DNA of 64,000 nucleotides from Paragorgia papillata (GCA_035771165.1 JAWNZC010000351.1:8439501-8503500), one strand, 5' to 3'; numbered from the stretch's first letter, positions 43,753-54,904 are shown. Made by a program: numbers and translations. Notes: a model not told the origin generated them from the sequence alone.

Positions 43753-45394
43753 AAGTTCCCGTGAAAAAGATGCAGTCTATAGAAGATTTCTGATTATTTA
43801 AATATAATCAAATTGATCTTTTCAAAAATAATATTTAATAACCACCTTGACAAGTTACACGAATCCAAACACGGTTGATCTTGAATGGCTCGGATTTCTC
43901 AACTAGTTACTGAAGTACACCTTTCCGACCGGGAAAGTTTAGTTTAATACATTTAGTTTTTGGTATACACACACGATGTCCAGTGTCCAGTTCATACCTT
44001 AAAATTTAGTAATATTAGAATAACGAATTGTTTTCTTCACTACGCTACATTATCACCAAGATAATTACATTAATATTTATAACCTCCAAAACTATTTACA
44101 CTGATATTGCGCTACCTGTAGACACCACTGGTAGACACTAACAATTGCCTTACATATATATAAAGCAGCAGGTCCACTTCAACTTTTTCTTATACTTTCA
44201 CCCCTCCACACAGAGACTTTTTTGCCTTAGTGTCCACATGTAAACGCTGAATCAGCGTTTTCGAAGGTCTTTGCGTTTTCACAAAAAAACCCGGATGTAG
44301 ACGCAAATATTTTGACGCGCCGTTTTGAGTTTTAATTAAAACAGATAAATTCATGAAATGCATACACGTGGATGTGGCCTTATTCTTAATCCGCAGAATC
44401 TAAGCTAAGCGTAGGTATTAACACGTTGCTCGGTGGCCCGCGTAGCTTGTGCTACAGCCCTTACTCGATCTTGCCACTTGGTACAAGTATACTAAATATC
44501 TTGGATTCCTGTGAACACTATATATAACGTAATTGCTTATTCTCACACAAATTATATCTAAGGAGTTTAATTGAGGAAATAGCTTAAGTAAAGTTAGTTT
44601 AGGATTTTGAGCTTGTAGTTTTGTATATTATTAGGATATAATTAAAAGTTATTTAAACTTTAAAAAAGTATAACGTTAACGTACTTTCGGTCACTATACT
44701 ATTTACTTTTTAATTAAATACAGAATACAAAAGATGTGACATACACACTTTTCGGAAAACTCGTCGGTAAAATAGAGATTCTGTGGGGGGAAATGTGATT
44801 TCACGAGAAATTCACGTGAATTGCGTGGTCTGAATTGTTCGTCAAACTGAAATGGTCGTGGTAATGCATGCATGCATGTATAAGAAGGTAATAAAGGTAC
44901 CCCTTCAAAATTACATGATAGTCGTGGGACACCGCCATAGATTCAGTATGTGATATGTGCAAATATTATATGTTGTTTTGACGGATATGGTTGCTTCGCC
45001 GGTATATATAATTATATTTAATCTTAATATCTTCCTCACTTACCTCCAGCAGGAACAAGCAATCACGCGCAGGTGTTCGTAGACCTTATATTTTGCCGTT
45101 TGCGTGAGAAATTAAAAATATCCCATGCACCTTATAAATATTATATATCGTCACGAGAACTGTGTAATAGTCTGTTTATTAATATGTAATATATCACACA
45201 CGAGAAGCCGTTGAAAACACCGAGAAGTGTGTTGAAAAACGAGGCGAAAAATCTACTGCAATTTTGATGCATGTTTCTGTATTTTGTTTTCGCTATAAAG
45301 AATGAATCGAAGACCAATTGCAAGATGATTGTGGAATTTATAGATGAATAATGCATTAATGCAATTTGAAAAGTAACGAGGTCAAACAACGTGG
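43753..45394. other. upstream flank of ACE-like gene, no gene recognised
   Basis: AT-rich DNA that must contain the ACE-like promoter and 5' UTR. A TATATATA run lies at about 44153-44162 but is not a firm core-promoter call. No repeat family or RNA gene is seen. Confidence 0.4.
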
Positions 45395-45565
45395 TACGTG
45401 CTACTAGCGCGCTGCCTCTCACCCTTGAAGTTAAGCCCGGTCGAATAGGGTTAGTGCTTGGATGGGTGACCATTATTATGATTAGCTCCATTTAAAAAAA
45501 ATGTTGGTTTTCTCCTGTGCCTCGGGATTTTTTCTCTGGGTTCTCCGGTTTCCCTTCTTATAAAA
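45395..45565 (+). mobile_element. 5S rRNA-derived SINE, copy 3
   Basis: GAAGTTAAGCCCGGTCGAAT and TTAGTGCTTGGATGGGTGACC match 5S rRNA internal-promoter regions. The tail has the CTCGGGATTTTTTCTCTGGG segment shared, on this strand, with the two minus-strand copies. Confidence 0.68.
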
Positions 45566-45758
45566 CCAACGTTATATTGGGCACTTGTGCAGGTGACGTC
45601 AAAGTCGCCATGTTGGGTGGCAACTTCAAAGTACTGACGTTCAGTGGACCAAATAATGAATGGTAATCCTTTTGTTTATATGGATTTGCCACCCAGCTTG
45701 GGAATACGTGCAAGAGCTCAATAGTGTCCCCAATTAGTTCTGTGCATGAGCTATAAAT

Positions 45759-46043
45759 TACCCTGCGAGCAGAGCCTTCTTCTCCTTATTTCTTCGCTGA
45801 GAGAGAGGAAGAAAAGTAGGCTCTGCTGTATTCGTGTTTGGCTTCGTCCAAGATTTAGGACGAAGTAATCCGTTTAACCGGTTCTCGTTTTGTTATCTGC
45901 TCTGATTGGGACTGGGTTCGAGATTGTAACCAAGCAACTGACATGCATGCGCAATGGAAACCAGTCACGAATACAGCAGAGCCTACTTTTCTTCCTCTCT
46001 CTCAGCGAAGAAATAAGGAAAAGAAGGCTCTGCTCGCAGGGTA
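45759..46043. mobile_element. hAT-like MITE family A, copy 2
   Basis: Inverted ends TACCCTGCGAGCAGAGCC / GGCTCTGCTCGCAGGGTA. GCTATAAAT occurs directly on both sides: a clean 8-9 bp target duplication. Confidence 0.82.
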
Positions 46044-46404
46044 GCTATAAATACATTTGAACATTATATTCAAGTAAATAGAAGTAGAGATGAACTACTG
46101 TACAGGCACAATATAAAGATCATAAGCGAAATTCAGTTGTATATAGTGCCAACATCGCAGCAAAGTTTAGAGATAATACCTACACTTCCACGTTAATTAT
46201 TTTGCAATTATATTTGACTTTTCCTGTTGAGATTATAGTCTATATCGGTACACCTAAGATAAGATATTTTATCAGTATTATTTTTTAAATATTTATTATT
46301 TATAACCTTGCGGGTTAAATTACTTTTTTTGTTTTGACTTGGATGAAACATGACAATCTTATTAACGTTATGCATCAGTTATTCAGCTTCTTATATTGTA
46401 TACT

Positions 46405-47700
46405 TAAGGTCTTCATTAGCAGGGTCATTTCGGTAAAGCGTTCTCAATCGTCAGAATTTAAGCCACAAAAATAAAATAGTTAGCGGAGGCGGCTGGCCCA
46501 CCGGGATACCGGGAAATTTCCCGGTGCGCCCCCTTGGTTTTCCTGTTTCAGGCGCCCCCGACTTTTACAAAATACAAAGCTCATAAGGAAATCTTATGAA
46601 ATACAGTAGTTATACTTAGCCGCTAGGCTACTAGTCGTAAATGATCTGTATTCTCTGAAGTACTTTCTCTGTAATCATGTTCTCCTCTTTTTTATCCCCC
46701 TTCATAATATGTAACCATGCACATGTAATTTTTCGGGTATAAATTTAAAACTGTATTGAAAGTCTAAGTGTAGTTAATTTGCGTAGTAGAATTGTAATCT
46801 GCGTGTGGGGTAAATATACAATGTGCTTCCCAAAAAACGAACTCCATATACAATTTTTCGACGCCGAAATTTCTATTGCGATACAAGGAATACATTAATA
46901 TGGCAACTTCAAACCCAAAGATTCTTGCCTTGTTAATTGTGCTTAAAATGTTTAAAACTGCCCTAAAAATGCAGGAAATGCAATTTAACAGGTTGAAAAA
47001 TTCAAAAATCCCCTATAGACCAAAACAGCATGCCCAGGCCGGGATCTTTAGGACATTTGGGCTTCGCATTCGGTCAGGCGCCCTTTTCATCTGATTTCCC
47101 GGTAACTTTTTTGCTGCCAGTCCGCCCCTGAATAGTTATCGTTAAAAAGCTATTAATTCGTAGAATAAAATGTTGTCTATGATTTTGCGATACTGAACAC
47201 AAGCCATTAATCAGTTGTGAATTTTTTAAGGAAGACCAGAGGGCGTCACTGAAGTACATTGGGCGATTCAAGTAAAACTCGTTTTATTTTGTTCAAAATT
47301 ATTTTTTGCAGTTTGATTCTGAGATAAATTTCCAGCAACACGGTGTCCGGCCTTTTTTGATATGTCGAGTTTTGCTGAATTTATTGACGACCAAAATTGA
47401 AAATGCTGTTTTTCGACCGACATTCGGACAAAATAAGTCATAAAACCGAAACCAGGCAATAAATAAATTTAAAAACGCTGACACCGCTTTGCTGGAAATT
47501 TATCTCGGAATCGAGCTGCGAAAATCTTTTTGAAGGAAACTATTATTGGCTTGTGTTTGCCGCAAAATCAAATACAACATTGTATTCTACAAATCAGTAA
47601 TAGCGTTATAGTGATATCTATTTTATTTTTGTGGCATAATTAAATTCTGACGAATCAGTGAGAGCGCTTTACCGAAATGACCCTGCAAACCTTAATGATC
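46405..47700. mobile_element. outer terminal-inverted-repeat element
   Basis: Left GCAGGGTCATTTCGGTAAAG with GCCACAAAAATAAAATAG is inverted near 47615-47690. Inner arms include TTTCCAGCAA / TTGCTGGAAA and TAGAATA...ATGTTGT. It is interrupted by the hAT-like MITE at 46483-47130. Confidence 0.65.
46483..47130. mobile_element. nested hAT-like MITE
   Basis: Imperfect ends GCGGAGGCGGCTGG and CCAGTCCGCCCCTG are inverted. AATAGTTA is repeated directly at 46475-46482 and 47131-47138: an 8-bp target duplication inside the outer element. A 72-residue frame inside has no recognised domain. Confidence 0.75.
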
Positions 47701-48171
47701 TGAAGCCCTTTTAAAAGATTTGCCGGTGAAACTGTGATATTTCATGTTTATATAGAATGAATTAAATTTTGCATTATCTGCAAACAGATGAAAATCCTAA
47801 AAAAAAACACTTATGAAATTGAAATTATTTATATATACACATAATAATATTTATATATACACATATAATTATTTATATATACACATATAATTATTTATAT
47901 ATATTATATACAATTGAAATTATTGACATATATACAATAAATAAAGAAACTATAAACCAGCACTGAATAATCCTTATATGGAACTTCAATTCCTGGGAAA
48001 TCAGTTATTGTCAATTTGAAGAAATGTTGTTTTAGCAGCTGGTTTAACAAATGGTTTATGAAAGTAAATCACTCTTTGACCATTCTTCTCAATATCATAA
48101 ATTTTCAGTTCATTAAAATGTTATGATTCACTATACAAAGAGTTCAAAAATAATATAAATGTACGTACCAA
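47701..48171. repeat. AT-rich intergenic DNA with TATATACACATA repeats
   Basis: Imperfect repeats of ATTTATATATACACATA lie at about 47825-47945. Nothing else is supported. Confidence 0.7.
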
Positions 48172-49137
48172 CCTCGTTCCCAGGACCTTCTTGGGTTGCG
48201 CGGCGAGGTTGCTACATAACTACAGAGTAAAGCCCTGCACACTGCACAGACGAACAAATTTTCCTTGACATGTTTATTGATAGCTTTCCTTGCTCATGTG
48301 TGCGATGAACAAGAGTTTCTTTCCAACAATTTTCTTTGACAAGTTATAATTGCTCGTGTGTATATACGGTTGGACAAGTTTTCCTAGATGGCAATAGAGA
48401 GTTTAAGCATACATATTAGGCGTTTTTGAGACACGGACGGTGACCGGAAGAACAGGAGTACAATACAGAACTACTGAACCGCGTATTCTTTGAAAATACT
48501 TTTTTACCCAAAACAAAGGCTATGAATAACCACATATCTAAACTGTTAGCTTATAAGCTTAAATTTCATCTTTATTCCTTTATTTTATATTGTAATGTAA
48601 TGAAATTATCACCCTTAAAATACAAGTTTCAGTCTACTTTAAAAGTATGTCTCATTGTAGTAAAACAACGATGACTGTCAGGCCTCAACGTTCTAGAAGT
48701 TCCCGTCGTCTCAAGAACGTGAAAATGCTCTCAATGACGTCTTGTGTACAACGACGACGGCGTTCACTTTACTCTTGGAATTTTAAATTGCTCATTATCA
48801 TTGTTTTGAATGAAAAATGCTATTGAATTACAACGCCGTCCGTGGCTGTAAAACGTCTGTTGCTTAAGCTCTCTAATGATCGTGTACTAAGCCTCGGATA
48901 TGAGTGCGCAATGACGTACTGCGCAATACCTTGTCAAGTTTTCCTCAGACGACCATCACACGAACAATTTTCCTTGTTCGAAACAATTTTTCTTGACCAG
49001 CTTTTGAACAAGGCTCCTTGTCAAGGAAAAACTTGTCAATTTGTGTCGTATACACAAACATCAAGGAAACCTTGGTCGTCTGTGCGGGGCTTAACAAACT
49101 CGCCCGCGCACCCCGACGTCCTGGGTACGAGGCTGAT
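48172..49137. mobile_element. degenerate terminal-inverted-repeat element of about 960 bp
   Basis: Left CAACCTCGTTCCCAGGACCT with CACAGACGAACAAATTTTCC corresponds, inverted, to right CTTGGTCGTCTGTGCGGGGC and GTCCTGGGTACGAGG. TCAAGGAAA words recur inside. No protein is recognised. Confidence 0.55.
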
Positions 49138-49853
49138 AAAATTATGTATAAACAAATAACAATACAAATAACAACATATTGGTCTGGGAATGTTACGTCT
49201 TAAGATCTTCAGATCTACTTCATGCAACTACACCAATCTGTTGAGAGTTTAATAAAGATTCAGAACGTAAGCTGTTGATTGTGTCGTGGCATAACCGTCC
49301 TTGGTTTCAGTTAAAAAGATCCTGCGAAGAGCACAGATCCACAGAAGAGCAAATCAGATCAGTATAGTCAATAGAAGGCCCTCATGGAATGCCCCAGGCA
49401 AATATTTTGCGCCCCCCCCCCCCCCCCCAAGCGGTGTAGCTAGCTAGAGTGTTAGCTTTGGATTTCTAGGTTAACTGAAACACTAGCTATTTTCCGCATT
49501 TTGAGGCGAGTTTTTGCTAACAATTACCATACAAACCATAACAACTACAATCGTCACCAAAATCGTTTGTACGAATTAAAGCACATAAAACGCTGCGGAA
49601 TTCATTGCTACACCCCTTCCCCCCCACCCCCATTTCAATGTTGTCATTTAGTTAGCGTGAGGCTAGGGGAGCGGGTACGCCTTTTTACCGACACGTTTAA
49701 CTGACGGGGGGGGGGGGGGGAGTTCACCAGGTAGCGCAGCAGGCTCTCGGACAGCATTGTATATTCTACCTGTGAGTTCGCGGTTCCGTCCGTTAGTGGG
49801 TTGGTTCGTGCAGAAAAAAATAGCAATCGACGTTTTTTATGCGAAGTTTTTGA
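49138..49853. repeat. intergenic DNA with poly(C) 49412-49428 and poly(G) 49706-49720
   Basis: A 17-base C run and, about 280 bp on, a 15-base G run. No gene is seen. Confidence 0.85.
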
Positions 49854-50104
49854 TACCTTATTTCTTCGCTGAGAGAGAGAGAAAAGAAGGTTCTGCTAAG
49901 ATTTAGGACGAAGTATAACCCGTTTAAGACCCGTTTAACCGGTTCTAGTTTTGTTTTCTGCTCTGATTGGGACTGGGTTCTAGATTGTAGCCAAGAAACT
50001 GACATGCATGCGCAATGGAAACCAGTCACGAATACAGCAAAGCCTACTTTTCTTCCTCTCTCTTAGCGAAGAAATAAGGAAAAGAAGGCTCTGCTCGCAG
50101 GGTA
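49854..50104. mobile_element. hAT-like MITE family A, copy 3, left end deleted
   Basis: The right end CTCTGCTCGCAGGGTA is intact. The left end starts TACC then jumps to TTATTTCTTCGCTGAGAGAG. AAGTTTTTGA flanks both sides, supporting one insertion with an internal deletion at the left terminus. Confidence 0.72.
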
Positions 50105-50586
50105 AGTTTTTGACGTCAAAAAGGAAAGAATCGCGTCTGAAAATTGGCAGCTTGATAGATTGATGTCTTGGTATAAAACTAATAAGGTGTGTCTGGGAAT
50201 TTTGGAATTGTCTTTCTCTATTTTTAAGCCTTTTTTTTCTGTGGCGTTTAGCGAGCCTAAGTCTCGGTAGAAGAAGTAAAATCGCATATTTAGTATATAT
50301 TGAAAATCAAGCTAGACCCACTTTTTTAAAAATGCAGACGGTTCCATCAATCTGGTGTAAATCAATGGAAAATTATACTTTAAACCTTTACACTTTAGAC
50401 GCTTTAGCTTCTTGAAATGGGGTGAAATGTTGAGGAAAGTTCTTTCTTTCTAGCTCAAATTTCAATGAAACCAAAAAATATTTCAGCGCAAGTATTGTAT
50501 CCAGTAGAGCTAAACATCGTACCCAGGTTCCCGTCCACCGCTGGGTACAAGGTTGATAGTTATAAATATATTAAGCTCTCCAACGA
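50105..50586. other. left flank of the tRNA array
   Basis: No gene seen. A small inverted repeat (GTACCCAGGTTCCCG / CGCTGGGTAC) lies at about 50518-50550. Array-type sequence starts at about 50587, at the point that normally follows an iMet gene. Confidence 0.6.
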
Positions 50587-50771
50587 TATACTGGCTGAGA
50601 AAACATGTTATTTTGAAATAATTTTATTGCATAAAATACTAAAGTTAAACCTAGGCAAAAAATAATAATAATTCGAGATTTAACAAGCTGACAAAGCCAA
50701 TTTTTTTGTTTAAAGCAAACGCATAATATATGAAAATCTAAATATTTTTAAAAATCGCTATGTTTCCTCCC

Positions 50772-50858
50772 GCTCCAGTGGCTCAGTTGGTTAGCGCGTC
50801 GTACTTATAGGCAGTATGCGAAATGCGAAGGTTGAGGGTTCGAGCCCCTCCTGGAACA
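50772..50858 (+). tRNA. tRNA-Ile-UAU: tRNA-Ile(UAU), unit 1, diverged
   Basis: Cloverleaf with anticodon loop CTTATA-A interrupted by a 13-nt intron (GGCAGTATGCGAA). Differences from the array consensus: acceptor 3' strand CTGGAAC (one mismatch), GCGCG after the D-arm, and GGTTGAGGG in the T-arm. Confidence 0.75.
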
Positions 50859-51103
50859 GTAATTTTTCTTCTTTTTTATATAGTTTAAAGAAAAGACATT
50901 TTAAAGACCTAAATTCCAGATATGCTTTATCTACGCAAGGCATTTTCTAACTTTAAGTAATTATAAAATACCAGGGTGACTTCTTTATTTAATTTAGATA
51001 TCTAGAAATAGAATTTTCATATCGACGTATTCTTTATAGAGTGCAAAGTTTAGTTGTTTTTTTAGAAGAAGCTACGTAGTCTTAGACGAGGATAAACGTG
51101 GTC

Positions 51104-51175
51104 AGCAGGGTGGCGCAGTGGAAGCGTGCTGGGCCCATAACCCAGAGGTCAATGGATCGAAACCATCTCCTGCTA
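51104..51175 (+). tRNA. tRNA-iMet-CAU: initiator tRNA-Met(CAU), unit 1
   Basis: It has the A1:U72 acceptor end, CTGGG-CCCATAA-CCCAG anticodon arm and ATCGAAA T-loop, all initiator hallmarks. One T-stem change (GATGG to AATGG) makes an A-C mismatch. Confidence 0.85.
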
Positions 51176-51343
51176 ATGCTATACTGGCTGCGAAATCCTG
51201 TTATTTTTAAATAGTTTTACTGCATAAAATACTAAAGTTAAAACTAGGCAAAAATAATAATAATTCGAGATTTGACAACCTCAGCAAACATATAATATAT
51301 AAAAATCTACAATATTTCTTTCAAAATCGCTATTTTTCGATCC

Positions 51344-51431
51344 TTTCCATTGGCTCAGTTGGTTAGCGCATCGTACTTATAGGCAGAATGCGAAATACGA
51401 ACGTCGAGGGTTTGGAGCCCCTCCTAGAGCA
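51344..51431 (+). pseudogene. tRNA-Ile(UAU) pseudogene, unit 2
   Basis: The acceptor 5' strand has decayed (TTTCCAT) and no longer pairs. Box B is GTTTGGAGCC. The D-arm and anticodon CTTATA remain. Confidence 0.75.
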
Positions 51432-51673
51432 GTAGTTATTTTTCTTTTTTTATAGTTGAAGAAATATTTCTTTTTTATAAACTAAATTCCAGATATACTT
51501 TCTCAACGCATAGAGTTTTTTATATCTAAAAAATTATAAAATACCATATAGATTTCTAGTTACTTTAGATCGCCCCGAATAAAATATTTATATCAACGTA
51601 TTTTTTATTGAGAGAAAAATTTAGACTTTTTTTCCAAGTAGCTTCGTAGCCTTGAACATAAACAAATGTACTC

Positions 51674-51745
51674 AGCAGGGTGGCGCAGTGGTAGCGTGCT
51701 GGGCCCATAACCCAGAGGTCGATGGATCGAAACCATCTCCTGCTA
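51674..51745 (+). tRNA. tRNA-iMet-CAU: initiator tRNA-Met(CAU), unit 2
   Basis: All stems intact; one D-loop change (GTGGTAGCG). Confidence 0.88.
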
Positions 51746-51768
51746 ACGCGATACTGTCCAATCGATCG

Positions 51769-51799
51769 AAGGTCGATGGATCGAAACCATCTCCTGCTA
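51769..51799 (+). pseudogene. duplicated 3' half of tRNA-iMet
   Basis: GAAGGTCGATGGATCGAAAC to CTCCTGCTA recurs 24 bases after the unit-2 iMet gene: T-arm, box B and acceptor 3' strand without a 5' half. Confidence 0.8.
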
Positions 51800-51988
51800 A
51801 TCCTATACTGGCTGTGAAATCCTGTTATTTTGAAACAGTTTTACTCCATAAAATACTAAAGTTAAAACTAGGCCAAAAAAATAATAATTCGAGATTTAAC
51901 AAGCTGAAAAAGCCAATTTTTTTGTTTAAAGCAAACGTATAATATATGAAAATCTACAATATTTTTAAAAATTGCTGCGTTTCCACCC

Positions 51989-52077
51989 GCTCCAGTGCCT
52001 CAGTTGGTTAGTGCATCCTACCTACATAGGCAGAATACGAAATGCGAACGTCGAGTGTTGGAGCCCTTCCTGGAGCA
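51989..52077 (+). pseudogene. tRNA-Ile pseudogene, unit 3
   Basis: The acceptor still pairs, but the D-arm is TGCCTCAG, the anticodon region reads CCTACCTACATAGG, and box B (GTGTTGGAGCCC) is broken. Confidence 0.75.
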
Positions 52078-52321
52078 GTAGTTATTTTTCTTTTTTTATA
52101 GTTGAAGAAATATTACTTTTTTATAAACTAAATTCCAGATATACTTTCTCAACGCATAGAGTTTTTTATATCTAAAAAATTATAAAATACCATTTAGATT
52201 TGTAGTTATACTTTAGGTCGCCCCGAATAAAATATTCATATCAACGTATTTTTTATTGAGAGAAAAATTTAGACTTTTTTCGAAAGTAGCTTCGTAGCCT
52301 TGAACATAAACAAATGTACTC

Positions 52322-52393
52322 AGCAGGGTGGCGCAGTGGAAGCGTGCTGGGCCCATAACCCAGAGGTCGATGGATCGAAACCATCTCCTGCTA
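52322..52393 (+). tRNA. tRNA-iMet-CAU: initiator tRNA-Met(CAU), unit 3
   Basis: Matches the array consensus in every stem and loop. Confidence 0.93.
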
Positions 52394-52586
52394 ATGCTAT
52401 ACTGGCTGTGAAATCCTGTTATTTTGAAATAGTTTTACTGCATAAAATACTAAAGTTAAAACTAGGCAAAAAAAAAATAATTCGAGATTTAACAAGCTGA
52501 CAAATTAAAGCCAATTTTTTTGTTTAAAGCAAACGCATAATATATGAAAATCTACAATATTTTTAAAAATTGCTGTGTTTCCACCC

Positions 52587-52673
52587 GCTCCAGTGGCTCA
52601 GTTGGTTAGCGCATCGTACTTATAGGCAGTATGCGAAATGCGAAGGTCGAGGGTTCGAGCCCCTCCTGAAGCA
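52587..52673 (+). tRNA. tRNA-Ile-UAU: tRNA-Ile(UAU), unit 4
   Basis: Intron-containing. One acceptor change, CTGAAGC for CTGGAGC, gives a C-A mismatch. Confidence 0.82.
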
Positions 52674-52918
52674 GTAATTTTTCTTTTTTTTTACATAGTT
52701 TAAAGAAAGGACATTTTAAAAACTTAAATTCCAGATATGCTTTATCTACGCAAGGCATTTTCTAACTTTAAGTAATTATAAAATACCAGGGTGACTTCTC
52801 TATTTAATTTAGATATCTAGAAATAGAATTTTCACATCCACGTATTCTTTATTGAGTGCAAAGTTTAGTTGTTTTTTTAGAAGAAGCTACGTAGTCTTAG
52901 ACGAGGATAAACGTGCTC

Positions 52919-52990
52919 AGCAGGGTGGCGCAGTGGAAGCGTGCTGGGCCCATAACCCAGAGGTCGATGGATCGAAACCATCTCCTGCTA
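52919..52990 (+). tRNA. tRNA-iMet-CAU: initiator tRNA-Met(CAU), unit 4
   Basis: Consensus copy. Confidence 0.93.
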
Positions 52991-53143
52991 TTGCTATACT
53001 GGCTGTTAAATCCTGTTAATTTGAAATAGTTTTACTTCATAAAATACTAAAGTTAAATCTAGAGCTGACCAAGTCAATTTTTTTGTTTTAAGCAAACGTA
53101 AAAAAAATCTACAATATTTTTAAAAATTGCTGTGTTTCCACCC

Positions 53144-53230
53144 GCTCCAGTGGCTCAGTTGGTTAGCGCATCGTATTTATAGGCAGTATGCGAAATGCGA
53201 AGGTCGAGGGTTCGAGCCCCTCCTGGAGCA
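53144..53230 (+). tRNA. tRNA-Ile-UAU: tRNA-Ile(UAU), unit 5
   Basis: C32 is replaced by T (TCGTATTTATAGG); the anticodon is unchanged and all stems pair as in consensus. Confidence 0.88.
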
Positions 53231-53476
53231 GTAATTTTTCTTCTTTGTTTAAATAGTTTAAAGAATGGACATTTTAAAGACCTAAATTCCAGATATGCTT
53301 TATCTAAGCAAGGCATTTTCGAACTTTAAGTAATTATAAAATACCAGGGTGACTTCTTTATTTAATTTAGATATCTAGAAATAGAATTTTCATATCGACG
53401 TATTCTCTATTGAGTGCAAAGTTTAGTTGTTTTTTTAGAAGAAGCTACGTAGTCTTAGACGAGAATAAACGTGCTC

Positions 53477-53548
53477 AGCAGGGTGGCGCAGTGGAAGCGT
53501 GCTGGGCCCATAACCAAGAGGTCGATGGATCGAAACCATCTCCTGCTA
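53477..53548 (+). tRNA. tRNA-iMet-CAU: tRNA-iMet(CAU), unit 5, C41A variant
   Basis: The anticodon 3' stem is CCAAG instead of CCCAG, breaking one of the three G:C pairs typical of initiators. Otherwise consensus. Confidence 0.8.
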
Positions 53549-53702
53549 TTGCTATACTGGCAGTGAAATCCTGTTAATTTGAAATAGTTTTACTTCATAA
53601 AATACTAAAGTTAAATCTAGGGCTGACCAAGTCAATTTTTTTGTTTTAAGCAAACGTAAAAAAAAATCTACAATATTTTTAAAAATTGCTATGTTTCCAC
53701 CC

Positions 53703-53788
53703 GCTCCAGTGGCTCAGTTGGTAGCGCATCGTACTTATAGGCAGTATGCGAAATGCGAAGGTCGAGGGTTCGAGCCCCTCCTGGAGCA
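53703..53788 (+). tRNA. tRNA-Ile-UAU: tRNA-Ile(UAU), unit 6, D-loop one base shorter
   Basis: GTTGGTAGCGC lacks one T of the D-loop; this should be tolerated. Rest consensus. Confidence 0.88.
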
Positions 53789-54033
53789 GTAATTTTTCTT
53801 CTTTGTTTAAATAGTTTAAAGAAAGGACATTTTAAAGACCTAAATTCCAGATATGCTTTATCTAAGCAAGGCATTTTCTAACTTAAGTAATTATAAAATA
53901 CCAGGGTGACTTCTTTATTTAATTTAGATATCTAGAAATAGAATTTTCACATCGACGTATTCTTTATTGAGTGCAAAGTTTGGTTGTTTTTTTAGAAGAA
54001 GCTACGTAGTCTTAGACGAGGATAAACGTGCTC

Positions 54034-54105
54034 AGCAGGGTGGCGCAGTGGAAGCGTGCTGGGCCCATAACCCAGAGGTCGATGGATCGAAACCATCTCC
54101 TGCTA
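54034..54105 (+). tRNA. tRNA-iMet-CAU: initiator tRNA-Met(CAU), unit 6
   Basis: Consensus copy. Confidence 0.93.
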
Positions 54106-54258
54106 TTGCTATACTGGCTGTTAAATCCTGTTAATTTGAAATAGTTTTACTTCATAAAATACTAAAGTTAAATCTAGAGCTGACCAAGTCAATTTTTTTG
54201 TTTTAAGCAAACGTAAAAAAAATCTACAATATTTTTAAAAATTGCTGTGTTTCCACCC

Positions 54259-54345
54259 GCTCCAGTGGCTCAGTTGGTTAGCGCATCGTATTTATAGGCA
54301 GTATGCGAAATGCGAAGGTCGAGGGTTCGAGCTCCTCCTGGAGCA
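54259..54345 (+). tRNA. tRNA-Ile-UAU: tRNA-Ile(UAU), unit 7
   Basis: T32 class, plus GAGCTCCTC in the T-arm, changing a G-C to a G-T pair. Confidence 0.87.
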
Positions 54346-54591
54346 GTAATTTTTCTTCTTTGTTTAAATAGTTTAAAGAATGGACATTTTAAAGACCTAA
54401 ATTCCAGATATGCTTTATCTAAGCAAGGCAATTTCGAACTTTAAGTAATTATAAAATACCAGGGTGACTTCTTTATTTAATTTAGATATCTAGAAATAGA
54501 ATTTTCATATCGACGTATTCTATATTGAGTGCAAAGTTTAGTTGTTTTTTTAGAAGAAGCTACGTAGTCTTAGACGAGAATAAACGTGCTC

Positions 54592-54663
54592 AGCAGGGTG
54601 GCGCAGTGGAAGCGTGCTGGGCCCATAACCCAGAGGTCGATGGATCGAAACCATCTCCTGCTA
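54592..54663 (+). tRNA. tRNA-iMet-CAU: initiator tRNA-Met(CAU), unit 7
   Basis: Consensus copy. Confidence 0.93.
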
Positions 54664-54817
54664 TTGCTATACTGGCTGTTAAATCCTGTTAATTTGAAGT
54701 AGTTTTACTTCATAAAATACTAAAGTTAAATCTAGAGCTGTCCAAGTCAATTTTTTTGTTTTAAGCAAACGTAAAAAAAAATCTACAATATTTTAAAAAA
54801 TTGCTATGTTTCCACCC

Positions 54818-54904
54818 GCTCCAGTGGCTCAGTTGGTTAGCGCATCGTACTTATAGGCAGTATGCGAAATGCGAAGGTCGAGGGTTCGAGCCCCTCCTGG
54901 AGCA
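54818..54904 (+). tRNA. tRNA-Ile-UAU: tRNA-Ile(UAU), unit 8
   Basis: Consensus copy: GCTCCAG/CTGGAGC acceptor, CTTATA anticodon region, GGTTCGAGCCC box B, 13-nt intron between positions 37 and 38. Confidence 0.92.

Noticed and set aside
44150..44165. TATATATA as ACE-like core promoter
   Set aside because: AT-rich surroundings make it uninformative, and it is about 400 bp from the coding start with no transcript-start evidence.
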